Translations under genes and position numbers: made by a program
From: Paenibacillus alginolyticus DSM 5050 = NBRC 15375
Lineage (GTDB): Bacteria > Bacillota > Bacilli > Paenibacillales > NBRC-103111
Direction: 5' to 3'
Length of the DNA: 54,852 bases
Assembly: GCF_000422905.1 (NCBI RefSeq)
Contig: NZ_AUGY01000054.1
Location: forward strand, 1 to 54,852
Shown here: positions 16,410 to 25,298 of the stretch, in pieces
How the letters are laid out: the number at the start of each line of letters is the position of its first letter
Numbering within the stretch: the stretch's first letter is position 1
The notes under the pieces: model-generated
Told to the model about the DNA's origin: nothing
Database searches by the model: none
What the model saw: only the letters and a program-made list of their open reading frames with translations

Positions 16410-18698
16410 ATGGTACAAATCATGCCATTAAACGATCACTGGATCTTCACGAAAACTAATAATCCCACCTACGTATTCGAGTCCATACAAGATGGTCAGT
16501 CTGTCACACTGCCTCATTCTTGGAACGATACAGACGGTCAAGGTGGTAGCGAAAAGTACTTTCGGGGGCAATGCTGGTATCAGCGGATTTTGGACATTTC
16601 CCACGAGGATTTGACCAAACGCATCTACCTTGAAATCGGCGCCGCCGGGAATATGGGTCATGTTTATGTCAATGGCAACATGGCCGGGGAAAGCCGGTGC
16701 GGATATGCCATGTTTAGGGTCCCTTTAACCCCCTACTTGAAGGAGGGGGAAAATCTTATCACCATTATGGTTGATAACGGCTATGACAGTACGGTGTTCC
16801 CTCTAATGGCGGACTTCACCTTCTATGGCGGCTTGTACAGAGAAATGAGTCTACTTGTCATGGACGAGGTCCATTTTGACCTTATGGATAACGGACGGGA
16901 TGGTGTCTATCTGACACAGCGGAAAATCTCCCCAGAAACGTTTGAATTGGACGTTCATGGTCAAATCGTGAATGAATCCTCCGTTTTGAAAGAGGGGTCA
17001 CTTCAGATACAGGTTAGGGATGAAGCAGGAAAAACGGTTTTGGAGGCAAGCTCAGAACTTGCTCTTGGAAATGAAGCGAAATTCAGTATAAAAAGCGAAG
17101 TCGCAAATCCGATTCTATGGGACGGCGTAGATCAACCCTATTTATACACGGTAGAGGTATCCGTCCTCTCCGAGGGACAAGTCTGCGATTCGCGGATTAT
17201 AGCAATAGGTTTTAGAACGGTTGAAGCGACTACGGAACAAGGTCTGCTCTTGAATGGCAAGCCAGTCAAGATAAACGGCGTATGCCGTCATCAGGACTTC
17301 GCCGGTGTAGGCAATGCCATTACGAAAACGCATATGGATGAAGATATGGCCTTGATCCGGGAGATCGGAGCGAACAGCCTTCGTCTTGCCCATTACCAGC
17401 ATGATGACTATTTTTACAGCTTATGCGACCGTTACGGACTGCTGGTATGGGCCGAAATTCCATTTATCAGCATTCCTTCCACCAAGGACCCGGAAAATCA
17501 TAATGCGGAAGAACAGCTGGAGAAGCTTATTAAGCAGGCCTATAATCATTGTTCTATCTATTGTTGGGGTATTCAAAATGAGATTACAATTGCCGTAGAG
17601 ACGGAGCAAACCTATAAGACTATCAGAAAACTGGAGGTTCTAGCTAAACATTTAGACCCTAATCGCTTAACTGTTCAAGCCAATATTAACGGCGTTGAAA
17701 ATAACAGTATTATAAATAGCTTTACTGATCTGATTGGATACAATTTATACTATGGCTGGTATTATGGTGAAATCAAAGATTTGCAAGATCGCCTTGATGA
17801 GTTTCATCGAGCTCAACCTAAAATTCCTATAATCGTATCCGAATACGGGGTGGATACGAATCCTAAGTACCATTCTTACACGCCTCAAGTCCAGGATTAT
17901 ACGGAGGAATACCAGCTGTTATTCCATCAAAATGCTCTGGAAACCTTCGATAAGCGAACGTTTGTGTTGGGCGGATATGTATGGAACATGTTTGATTTCG
18001 GCAGCGCCAATAGAAATGAAGGCGGCGAAACCGGGAAGAACTTGAAGGGACTTGTTACCATTGACCGGAAAATCAAAAAGGACGCCTTTTATCTTTATAA
18101 AGCTAACTGGTCTAAGGTTCCTTTCGTTCATTTAGCCGGCCGACGATTTACGAATAGACACCAAGAGCTTAATGATATTGCGATCCTGTCTAATGTGCAA
18201 GATGTTAAAGTTTATTTAAATCATACCCTTCTTACCGAAATTAAGAGCGACTCACCGATGAAAATCATAAAGGATGTTCCATTGATCGCTGGGGAGAATT
18301 ATGTAAAAGTCGAAGCTGCGGATGAATTTGGCGTCATCCATACGGATGAAATTGTGCTTCATCATGCAGCGGAAATAGATCGAAATTATATCCACGTTAA
18401 ACCGGAAAAGGAAAAAAATGTCGTTAACTGGTTCGAAAAATTTGATCTGTCCAATGCTGAAACTATCGAATTGAGAGATGGGTACTTTTCTACCTTTGAC
18501 ACGATTGAAGACCTCTATAGCAATGAAGAGGCTAAAGCGGTATTTCTCAAATATTTCGAACATGTGACGAATAATCCTTTCTTTGAGGTGACGAAGGACG
18601 TCATATCAATTGAGAAAATGGCCCAATTGACGTTCTACAATATCCCGCCGGAATTAATCCCTGTTATAAATAAGGAACTTAATGCCATCCAAAAATAA
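16410..18698 (+). CDS. Glycoside hydrolase family 2 enzyme (beta-galactosidase-like)
   Basis: ATG 16410 follows GAAAGGGG; 762 residues, no signal peptide, so it acts in the cytoplasm on imported oligosaccharide. Domain order is the N-terminal jelly-roll (LPHSWNDTDGQGG, KYFRGQCWYQR), an immunoglobulin-like GH2 domain, then the TIM barrel starting near INGVCRHQDFAGVG. E391 in WGIQNE is the acid/base and E478 in IIVSEYG the nucleophile. HQD, LRLAHY and the final W-M-F motif (YVWNMFDFGSANR) are standard for GH2 galactosidases. A C-terminal helical tail of about 85 residues (FDTIEDLYSNEEAKAVFLKY onward) resembles the tail of the GH3 enzyme in this cluster. Exact substrate (beta-galactoside, other beta-glycoside) cannot be read from sequence. 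Confidence 0.9.
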   Translation: MVQIMPLNDHWIFTKTNNPTYVFESIQDGQSVTLPHSWNDTDGQGGSEKYFRGQCWYQRILDISHEDLTKRIYLEIGAAGNMGHVYVNGNMAGESRCGYAMFRVPLTPYLKEGENLITIMVDNGYDSTVFPLMADFTFYGGLYREMSLLVMDEVHFDLMDNGRDGVYLTQRKISPETFELDVHGQIVNESSVLKEGSLQIQVRDEAGKTVLEASSELALGNEAKFSIKSEVANPILWDGVDQPYLYTVEVSVLSEGQVCDSRIIAIGFRTVEATTEQGLLLNGKPVKINGVCRHQDFAGVGNAITKTHMDEDMALIREIGANSLRLAHYQHDDYFYSLCDRYGLLVWAEIPFISIPSTKDPENHNAEEQLEKLIKQAYNHCSIYCWGIQNEITIAVETEQTYKTIRKLEVLAKHLDPNRLTVQANINGVENNSIINSFTDLIGYNLYYGWYYGEIKDLQDRLDEFHRAQPKIPIIVSEYGVDTNPKYHSYTPQVQDYTEEYQLLFHQNALETFDKRTFVLGGYVWNMFDFGSANRNEGGETGKNLKGLVTIDRKIKKDAFYLYKANWSKVPFVHLAGRRFTNRHQELNDIAILSNVQDVKVYLNHTLLTEIKSDSPMKIIKDVPLIAGENYVKVEAADEFGVIHTDEIVLHHAAEIDRNYIHVKPEKEKNVVNWFEKFDLSNAETIELRDGYFSTFDTIEDLYSNEEAKAVFLKYFEHVTNNPFFEVTKDVISIEKMAQLTFYNIPPELIPVINKELNAIQK

Positions 18699-18707
18699 AG
18701 ATTTACG

Positions 18708-18745
18708 TGCCCTGGTCAATATGCCCGTGACCAGGGCTGTTTTTC
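18708..18745 (+). terminator. Rho-independent terminator after GH2
   Basis: GCCCTGGTCA and TGACCAGGGC form a perfect 10-bp stem followed by TGTTTTT. The permease genes start 126 bases further on, so they either use their own promoter or depend on read-through. Confidence 0.75.
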
Positions 18746-18870
18746 GTCAAAAATGGTTGTAAGGATAGTCGTGAAAGTGCAAACCAGAAGTCGTAGAAAC
18801 AGTAGTGGGACGAACAGGATTTCATTATTATGAGTGTAGAGCAAGATATATGGAAAGGGGAACTTACGGA

Positions 18871-19803
18871 ATGACAAAACGTACACAAAGCAATGCCAGG
18901 AAGAGAATATGGAAATACAGTCCACTCTATCTAATGATGCTTCCGGGCATTGCATACTTGATCATCAATAATTATTTACCAATGTTCGGTCTCACGATTG
19001 CTTTCAAGGACATCAATTTCGCTAAAGGAATATGGGGGTCCGATTGGGTAGGTTTTCAAAATTTCAAGTTTCTGTTCCAAACATCTGACGCTTATGTCAT
19101 TACCCGCAATACGATTCTTTATAACGCAGCTTTCATTGTGATCGGCCTCGTCGTTGCGGTGGGCTTCGCCATTCTGCTTAACGAAATCAAGAGCAAGTTT
19201 GCGTCCCGTCTGTATCAAAGCATTATTATTCTGCCATTTCTGATTTCGATGGTATTGGTCAGTTATCTCGTATTTTCGATGCTGAGCATCGAGAGCGGAT
19301 TCATGAATAAGACGGTCCTAACGGCGCTAGGCATCGAGCCGATTTCTTGGTACAACGAGCCGAAATACTGGCCGGTCATTCTGACCTTGGTCCATACCTG
19401 GAAGGGCGCAGGGTACGGATGTATCATTTACCTGGCTGCAATCATCGGCATTGATCCAGAATATTACGAAGCGGCGAAGCTGGACGGGGCATCCAAGTGG
19501 CAGCAAATCCGTACGATTACGATACCGCTGATCACTCCCGTCATCATCATGCTGACGCTCCTAGCGATCGGGCGCATTTTCTACTCAGACTTCGGCCTGT
19601 TTTATCAAGTCCCGATGAATGCAGGAGCACTCTTCAGTACTACGAACGTCATCGATACGTACGTGTTCCGCGGTCTATTGCAGCTTGGTGACATCGGCAT
19701 GTCATCAGCTGCTGGCTTCTATCAATCGATAGTCGGATTCGTGCTCGTTATCGTCTCCAACTATGTTGTTCGAAAAGTCAATAAAGAAAACGCGCTGTTC
19801 TAA
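18871..19803 (+). CDS. Sugar ABC transporter permease, LplB type
   Basis: ATG 18871 is chosen because AAAGGGG lies 10 bases upstream; an earlier in-frame ATG at 18805 has none. About 310 residues with six membrane segments, starting SPLYLMMLPGIAYLIINNYL. The binding-protein-dependent permease (EAA) motif is present near the C-terminal third: EYYEAAKLDGASKWQQIRTITIP, which docks the ATPase. Together with the following permease and the DUF3502 lipoprotein it forms an oligosaccharide importer of the LplABC kind. Confidence 0.9.
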   Translation: MTKRTQSNARKRIWKYSPLYLMMLPGIAYLIINNYLPMFGLTIAFKDINFAKGIWGSDWVGFQNFKFLFQTSDAYVITRNTILYNAAFIVIGLVVAVGFAILLNEIKSKFASRLYQSIIILPFLISMVLVSYLVFSMLSIESGFMNKTVLTALGIEPISWYNEPKYWPVILTLVHTWKGAGYGCIIYLAAIIGIDPEYYEAAKLDGASKWQQIRTITIPLITPVIIMLTLLAIGRIFYSDFGLFYQVPMNAGALFSTTNVIDTYVFRGLLQLGDIGMSSAAGFYQSIVGFVLVIVSNYVVRKVNKENALF

Positions 19804-19814
19804 GGGGGATATAC

Positions 19815-20705
19815 ATGAATAATGAAAATCGTGTTTGGCAGTGGGCCGCACATCTTGTGATGATCTTGTTTTCACTCAGTTGCCTGCTTCCGTTTGTGCT
19901 TTTGACAATGTCGTCTGTAACGGATGAAAAGACAATCCTGCAGAATGGGTATTCTTTTTTTCCAAAACAATTCAGTTTAAACGCATACGAATATTTGTGG
20001 CAGCAATCGTCGCTCGTTTTTAACGCTTACGGGATTACAATTCTCATAACCATAATAGGGACAACGGTAAGTCTATTAATCACATCGTTGCTCGCTTATC
20101 CTTTATCGCGTCGAGATTTGCCGGGCGGAACGTTCTTCGCCTTTCTGCTGTTTTTCACTTTGTTGTTCAATGGCGGCCTTGTTCCAACGTACTTGATTTA
20201 TACACAACTATTCCATATCAAGAATACGCTGTGGGCGTTGATTGTTCCGGGACTTTTAATGAATGGCTTTAACGTGCTTCTCATGCGAACGTTCTTTATG
20301 ACGACAATTCCGGTTCCGGTATTGGAATCGGCCAGCATAGACGGTGCAAGCGAATTTAAAATGTATTACAAAATTGTACTGCCACTCTCGCTGCCGATTC
20401 TGGCCACCGTCGGCTTGTTTCAAGGATTGGCTTACTGGAACGACTGGAATAACGGATTAATTTATGTAACCAACCCCAAATTGTTCAGTCTACAGAACGT
20501 ACTCAACCGGATTATGAGCGACATTCAGTTCTTGGCTAGTAACAGCGAGATCGGCTCGCAAGCTGGGGAGAGCATTGCGCAGCTGCCGAGCGAAACATTC
20601 CGCATGGCGATTGCGGTGATTGCGGTGATCCCGGTTCTGATCGCATATCCGTTCTTCCAGAAATACTTCGTCAAAGGCATGACCATTGGTGCTGTTAAAG
20701 GTTGA
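19815..20705 (+). CDS. Sugar ABC transporter permease, LplC type
   Basis: ATG 19815 follows AAGGGGG, 11 bases after the LplB-like gene. 296 residues, six membrane segments, EAA loop ESASIDGASEFKMYYKIVLP, and the typical C-terminus FFQKYFVKGMTIGAVKG of CUT1 second permeases. It is the partner of the upstream permease. The GH3 gene follows after 24 bases in the same operon. Confidence 0.9.
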   Translation: MNNENRVWQWAAHLVMILFSLSCLLPFVLLTMSSVTDEKTILQNGYSFFPKQFSLNAYEYLWQQSSLVFNAYGITILITIIGTTVSLLITSLLAYPLSRRDLPGGTFFAFLLFFTLLFNGGLVPTYLIYTQLFHIKNTLWALIVPGLLMNGFNVLLMRTFFMTTIPVPVLESASIDGASEFKMYYKIVLPLSLPILATVGLFQGLAYWNDWNNGLIYVTNPKLFSLQNVLNRIMSDIQFLASNSEIGSQAGESIAQLPSETFRMAIAVIAVIPVLIAYPFFQKYFVKGMTIGAVKG

Positions 20706-20729
20706 TTTCATTACATTAGGAGGGTAACC

Positions 20730-23021
20730 ATGAAAAAAAATATTCAAGAATTGATTTCACAAATGACTTTGGAAGAGAAAGCTTCTCTCTGCTCGGGACT
20801 TGACTTTTGGCATACGAAAGGGATAGAGCGGCTCGGCATTCCGTCCGTCATGATGACGGATGGGCCTCATGGACTTCGTAAGCAGCGCGCGTCGGCAGAT
20901 AATTTGGGACTGTTCGATAGCGTTCCTGCTACGTGCTTCCCATCTGCAGCGGGGCTTGCTTCTTCGTGGGATCGTGAGCTGATCGGCAAGGTCGGTGTGG
21001 CGCTAGGGGAAGAGTGTCAGACTGAAGACGTCGCCATTTTGCTTGGCCCCGGCGCAAATATCAAGAGATCGCCGCTATGCGGGCGAAATTTCGAATATTT
21101 CTCGGAGGATCCGTATTTGTCTTCTGAGATGGCTGCTGCTCATATTCAAGGGGTACAGAGCCAGGGCGTGGGCACGTCGCTAAAGCATTTTGCGGTAAAT
21201 AATCAGGAACACCGTCGGATGACGACTAATGCGGTTGTGGATGAGCGTACGCTGAGGGAGATTTATTTGGCCAGCTTTGAGGGAGCAGTTAAGAAAGGTC
21301 AGCCGTGGACGGTCATGTGCGCCTATAACCAACTGAACGGCGAGTACTGTGCGGAAAATGAGCGTCTGCTTACGGACATTTTGAAAGACGATTGGGGACA
21401 TGAGGGGTTTGTTGTTTCCGACTGGGGCGCAGTGAACGAGCGTGCAGACGGTTTGGCTGCAGGTCTTGAGCTGGAAATGCCGACAAGTAACGGCGCCGGT
21501 GACCGTAAAATCGTCGAATCGGTGAAAAGCGGCAGGTTGTCAGAGAAAAAGCTCGACTCGGCTGTTGAGCGAATATTGAACATTGTCTTCATGGCAGTCG
21601 ACAGCAAGAAGCCGGATGCTTCCTATGATCCGGAGGCGCATCATATTCTAGCACGGGCAGTTGCGCGTGAAAGCATGGTGCTGCTGAAAAACGAGGATGG
21701 CATCTTGCCATTGCCGAAGTCCGGCAAAATCGCTGTCATCGGGCAACTCGCCAAGCAGCCGAGATATCAAGGCGGAGGCAGCTCGCATATTAAGCCAACC
21801 AAGCTCGAGGATATCAGCGAGGAGCTTGCCAAATCGGCGGGAAGCGGCGCGGAGATTGCGTATGCCCAGGGCTATGAGTTGAACGGAGACCAAACGAATC
21901 CACAGCTTTTGAAGGAAGCGATCAAGCTTGCAGAAGATGCATCGGTCGTTATTCTCTTCGTCGGTTTGCCTGACCGATATGAATCGGAAGGATTTGATCG
22001 CGAGCATTTGAACCTCCCGCTCAATCAATCGCAGCTGATCGAAGCGGTGACGGCAGTGCAGAAACGGACCGTGCTCGTGCTAAGCAATGGAGCTCCGGTG
22101 GAAATGCCTTGGATCGGCGGCGTAAAGGCTGTGCTCGAGGCTTACTTAGGCGGCCAAGCGCTGGGCGGAGCGATTGCCGATCTGCTTTTCGGCGATGCCA
22201 ATCCTTGCGGTAAGCTGGCCGAGACGTTCCCTGTTCAGTTGAGCGACAATTCGTCTTATTTGAATTTCCCGGGTGATGGAGACCTTGTGGAATATAAGGA
22301 AGGGATCTACGTAGGTTACCGCTATTATGACAAGAAGAAGCTTCGGCCACTGTTCCCATTTGGTCACGGGCTTAGCTATACAACTTTTGAATACAGCGGA
22401 CTGGTGCTGGACAAAGATGAGATGGACGACACCGATTCAGTCAACGTCTCGGTCAATATTAAAAATACCGGCAGCCGAGTTGGTAAAGAGACCGTGCAGC
22501 TTTATGTGCGGGATGTGCATAGCAGTGTGTCCCGCCCGGAGAAGGAACTGAAAGGATTCGTTAAAGTAGCGCTTAAGCCTGGAGAAGAGAAAACCGTCAC
22601 CTTCACTCTCGACAAGCGTTCCTTCGCTTACTTTAACATGGAACTTAACGACTGGCATGTTGAGACAGGCGAGTTCGAGATTCTGGTCGGAAAATCTTCA
22701 GCGGATATCGTACTTAAGAGGACCATGCGAGTGAACTCGACGATAACGATAGCGAAGACGTATACCCGAAATTCAACAGTTGGCGATCTGATGGAGGATC
22801 CGCAAGCCGCTTCAATCGTAGGGGATTTGCTGAAGCATTCGCCGTTCGGCTCTTCTAACCACGAAGGGGAAGAGATGTCAGAACTGATGGCTGCGTTCCT
22901 GAAGTATCTGCCACTGCGCGGCTTAGCTTCATTTAGCGGAGGCGGACTTACAGATGAGTCTCTTGATTCATTGCTCGAGCGGCTGAATCAGGCAAACTTC
23001 ATACCAAATGTGGTGAAATAG
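20730..23021 (+). CDS. Glycoside hydrolase family 3 enzyme (beta-glucosidase-like)
   Basis: ATG 20730 follows TTAGGAGGG. 763 residues without a signal peptide, so cytoplasmic. The TIM-barrel domain opens with MTLEEKASLCSG and MTDGPHGLRKQ; D231 in FVVSDWG is the nucleophile. The alpha/beta sandwich domain includes AVIGQLAKQPRYQGGGSSHI, and the fibronectin-III-like domain begins near YTTFEYSGL. The order and length are those of standard two-domain plus FnIII beta-glucosidases. After the FnIII part a helical tail of about 85 residues (STVGDLMEDPQAASIVGDLL onward) resembles the GH2 tail at 18450-18698. It would complete hydrolysis of oligosaccharide imported by the adjacent transporter. Confidence 0.92.
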   Translation: MKKNIQELISQMTLEEKASLCSGLDFWHTKGIERLGIPSVMMTDGPHGLRKQRASADNLGLFDSVPATCFPSAAGLASSWDRELIGKVGVALGEECQTEDVAILLGPGANIKRSPLCGRNFEYFSEDPYLSSEMAAAHIQGVQSQGVGTSLKHFAVNNQEHRRMTTNAVVDERTLREIYLASFEGAVKKGQPWTVMCAYNQLNGEYCAENERLLTDILKDDWGHEGFVVSDWGAVNERADGLAAGLELEMPTSNGAGDRKIVESVKSGRLSEKKLDSAVERILNIVFMAVDSKKPDASYDPEAHHILARAVARESMVLLKNEDGILPLPKSGKIAVIGQLAKQPRYQGGGSSHIKPTKLEDISEELAKSAGSGAEIAYAQGYELNGDQTNPQLLKEAIKLAEDASVVILFVGLPDRYESEGFDREHLNLPLNQSQLIEAVTAVQKRTVLVLSNGAPVEMPWIGGVKAVLEAYLGGQALGGAIADLLFGDANPCGKLAETFPVQLSDNSSYLNFPGDGDLVEYKEGIYVGYRYYDKKKLRPLFPFGHGLSYTTFEYSGLVLDKDEMDDTDSVNVSVNIKNTGSRVGKETVQLYVRDVHSSVSRPEKELKGFVKVALKPGEEKTVTFTLDKRSFAYFNMELNDWHVETGEFEILVGKSSADIVLKRTMRVNSTITIAKTYTRNSTVGDLMEDPQAASIVGDLLKHSPFGSSNHEGEEMSELMAAFLKYLPLRGLASFSGGGLTDESLDSLLERLNQANFIPNVVK

Positions 23022-23050
23022 TAGGTTGTAGACAGATATTTGTAAGGAGT

Positions 23051-23194
23051 ACTTCAAAACATATTTGTAAATCACCCTTTTTTGATCCAATTATCACTTC
23101 AAAACATTATTTGTAATTTATTTTTATATGAAAAGCCAGCAAACCCTTGTGTTTGCTGGCTTCTTGCACTTCAAAACCAATTTGTCACCCAATA
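23051..23194. repeat. Tn7-like L-type end of unit E2
   Basis: Sites start at 23051, 23096 and 23168, again 45 and 72 bases apart. The tip site is ACTTCAAAACCAATTTGTCA and ends CACCCAATA at 23194. The AGCCAGCAAAC hairpin is conserved with one loop change. Confidence 0.65.
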
Positions 23195-23201
23195 TATATG
23201 T

Positions 23202-23268
23202 TGTTGGATTACAAATTGGTTTTGAAATTGCCAATAAAGATTTGAAATGACAAACAAAGTTTTGAAAT
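23202..23268. repeat. Tn7-like R-type end of unit E3
   Basis: Tip TGTTGGATTACAAATTGG at 23202 is followed by contiguous sites at 23229-23248 and 23249-23268 (ending TTGAAAT in place of TTGAAGT). The gap to the facing tip is 7 bases. Confidence 0.55.
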
Positions 23269-23272
23269 AAAA

Positions 23273-23309
23273 AAGCGTTCACTCACAATTCTGAGTGAAC
23301 GCTTTTTTA
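23273..23309. terminator. Hairpin just inside the E3 end
   Basis: AAAAGCGTTCACTCA pairs with TGAGTGAACGCTTTT, with T-runs on the outer side. Related TTCACTC..GGGTGAA hairpins sit at the same position inside the ends near 9222, 36075 and 39556. Confidence 0.7.
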
Positions 23310-23384
23310 ACATTATAGAAAGTATAAGTTTTTTGGGGTGGAACCGGAGGTTCCCCCTTTTTAATTTTTTGCTAAAGTAAGGAT

Positions 23385-23984
23385 ATGAAACAGGACATCC
23401 TACACCGGATCTTCTTTGATGAGCACAGGCACTGGGAAGCCTTTGTAACCAAGCATGGAAAGAATATACGATCAGTAGTACTCAAAGAAATTGAAAAGTT
23501 TCGAGACTGCGGTAACCCAAAAAAGGGATTCAAACTGATGGCCTGCGAAGGATGCCATGACTTGAAGATGGTGCCGTATCGTTGCAAAGGGCGCTTCTGT
23601 ACGACATGCTCTTGTGGTGAAACGGAAGAGTGGAGTCGTATGTTGACAGAGGACGTATTTCAGGTGAATCACCGACATGTCATCCTAACGATAGACGAGG
23701 GTCTACGAACTCTATTCCTGAAACATCGGGATTGGTTCAAACCCTTTAGGGATGAGGGAGTACGGTTAATCAAGGAGTATTTTGAAAAGAAATACAAAGT
23801 AACGCCAGGAGTCATTGCGGGGCTACACACATTCGGATCAAGGCTGAATTTCAACCCTCATATTCATATGCTAGTGACGATGGGAGGGATGGGGAAGAAC
23901 GGGGAGTGGAAACCGGCCAAGGATTACATCCCATTCGAGATGTTAAGAAAACAATGGCAGACGGTGGTTTTGACAATGCATTAA
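23385..23984 (+). pseudogene. IS91-family transposase, C-terminally truncated
   Basis: ATG 23385 opens a frame of 199 residues, about half the family's usual length. The N-terminal zinc-binding region is present (CEGCHDLKMVPYRCKGRFCTTC spread over CxxC...CxxxFCxxC), then RHVILTI and, at HTFGSRLNFNPHIHMLVT, the HUH nickase metal-binding motif. The frame ends shortly after KQWQTVV, before the catalytic tyrosine region, so the protein should be inactive. The upstream GGAACCGGAGGTTCC dyad is probably part of the element's end. Rolling-circle IS91 elements can mobilise adjacent DNA, which is relevant as it lies directly after E2. Confidence 0.8.
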
Positions 23985-24107
23985 ATTCGTCCTGAAGCCT
24001 TAAATGATGGCATGAGAAGAGGGGCTGTGCCATGGGGTTTAGCCGATTTTTCGTCAATATTGGCGGGACCCAGTTTTGTTATAGGGCTAAAACCGCCAGG
24101 TTTACAG

Positions 24108-24330
24108 CAACCTATCCGAAGACCCGATCCGCGCCTTCGGATAGGTTGCGACCGTACTGCCGCTTGCGCCGACCGCCCCGACGATTCTCCCTTCGAATGA
24201 CAATGGAATCCCCCCTCCGAACACGACCACGCGTCCGTGGTTGGTCGTATTGATCCCGTACAGCTCCCCGCTCGGGACGCGTTATCATAAGCGATCGAGA
24301 GTTTTGGGTGGCGAATAGCATACGGCTTCA
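24108..24330 (-). pseudogene. HbpS/GlcG-like (DUF336) heme-binding protein fragment
   Basis: On the minus strand one frame reads LYGINTTNHGRVVVFGGGIP and then GRIVGAVGASGSTVATYP, the core of the HbpS/GlcG/DUF336 family (GGIPL..DG..VGAVGVSGG). The preceding KPYAIRHPKLSIAYDN piece is in another frame, so a frameshift is needed, and both termini are missing. Family assignment is from memory of the motif. Confidence 0.5.
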
Positions 24331-24571
24331 GAACCGAATCATTCGATGGCTGGATATCCGTTTCCCCGAATTTACTTCAGTTTTTTCGGATTGGACCTGC
24401 AAGCGATCCATGGCGGCGCTTTATGAATTCCCTGCTCCAGCAGACTTACCTGGGGTGACTACAGCAGAAGTCATAGCAAGCTGGAGAAAGCACATGAAAT
24501 GAGCAGGCGGAACCACAGGGCTAGAGAAGGCTACGCAGCTCATCGCTTCTCAGCTAGAAGTATAGGAGAAA
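24308..24571 (+). pseudogene. IS110-family transposase fragment
   Basis: The frame NRIIRWLDIRFPEFTSVFSD, SMAALYEFPAPADL, VIASWRKHMK, then TGA and AGGTTGLEKATQLIAS matches the middle linker region of IS110-family (DEDD) transposases. Neither the N-terminal catalytic domain nor the C-terminal serine domain is present. Confidence 0.6.
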
Positions 24572-24576
24572 CGACA

Positions 24577-25060
24577 GTTCGGGGATTCATCGGGAGCATC
24601 TTTCTCCAATCGCTCGATATGCAATTTCCCGTTCTCCAAATTAACGCCGTCCAGCTCGTCTATGTGATCCGAACCCAGTTTAATCTTTGAAGAAGTGATT
24701 CGGTCCGTTCTTGAAGATATCCCTTTGCGGACAAGCTAACGGCAAGCTTTGTAACGTTAGGATCGATGCCATTCCAATTTGCTTTCGGTACAAGGTACTC
24801 TTCGAAATCTTTATGCTGACGGCTCCCGACAATGGATACGTCCCCGGAACGAACGTAATTCCTCAGTTCTGTCAGAAGTGCCATTTCGTAGTAATGCCGG
24901 TTGATGGTTCCGTCATCGTCGTAAACGTGCTTTTGGAGAGGCGAATACTTTTTCTGGACAACTACTTTTGGGCAACCCAGGTATTTAAAATCAGGAGTTT
25001 GGAACATATGTCTGCTGAATTGCTTCATAAGGGGTCAAATGACAGGTTCATCATGTAAAA
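24577..25060 (-). pseudogene. tnpA: Tn3-family transposase TnpA, internal fragment
   Basis: The minus strand encodes MNLSFDP, then DFKYLGCPKVVVQ, HYYEMALLTELRNYVRSGDV and SIVGSRQHKDFEEYLVP, followed after a frameshift by ENGKLHIERLEKDAPDE. These are consecutive segments from the middle of Tn3-family TnpA before the catalytic domain. It is not continuous with the fragments at 4.1-4.7 kb and is in the opposite orientation. Confidence 0.75.
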
Positions 25061-25257
25061 AAAGTGCCGGTGATCGTCTGCGCTCTTTTTTGACTTTATC
25101 AGGAATTAATTTACTTACACCATCCGTTTTGCAAGGGATGATTAACAATAAATTGGGGAATATAAAAAAGACCGTGTATCAGAGAGCCTGCAAAAGCCTT
25201 GCTTTTGAAAAATCCAATATTTTAAGGGATACATAAATGTCTCCCCGACATCAAAAC
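25061..25257. other. Short stretch with an unassigned open frame
   Basis: A frame at 25039-25236 (+) ends shortly before a hairpin and contains FLTLSGINLLTPSVLQGMIN. I recognise no family. It may be the tail of a lost gene; the hairpin following it would fit. Confidence 0.25.
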
Positions 25258-25298
25258 GAGCCTTAGAATTGATTCTAAATGCTCGTTTTTCTCGGGTC
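25258..25298. terminator. Strong hairpin with T-tract
   Basis: AAAACGAGC and GCTCGTTTT flank CTTAGAAT/ATTCTAAA-type inner pairing, giving a near-perfect long stem followed by TTTCTC. It probably terminates the transcript of the unassigned frame ending at 25236. Confidence 0.65.

Larger units (their letters stand above)
10953..23194. mobile_element. Unit E2: 12.2-kb Tn7-like-ended element carrying a glycan-use system
   Basis: Bounded by a compact R-type end (10953-11020) and a spaced L-type end (23051-23194) in opposite orientation. All genes between them read left to right: sensor kinase, response regulator, sugar-binding lipoprotein, GH2, two permeases, GH3. No transposition gene is present. 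It looks like a self-contained catabolic cargo moved as one unit. Confidence 0.55.

Noticed and set aside
22021..22367. Minus-strand frames opposite the GH3 gene
   Set aside because: GH3 domains are continuous on the plus strand; the opposite frames show no family motif.
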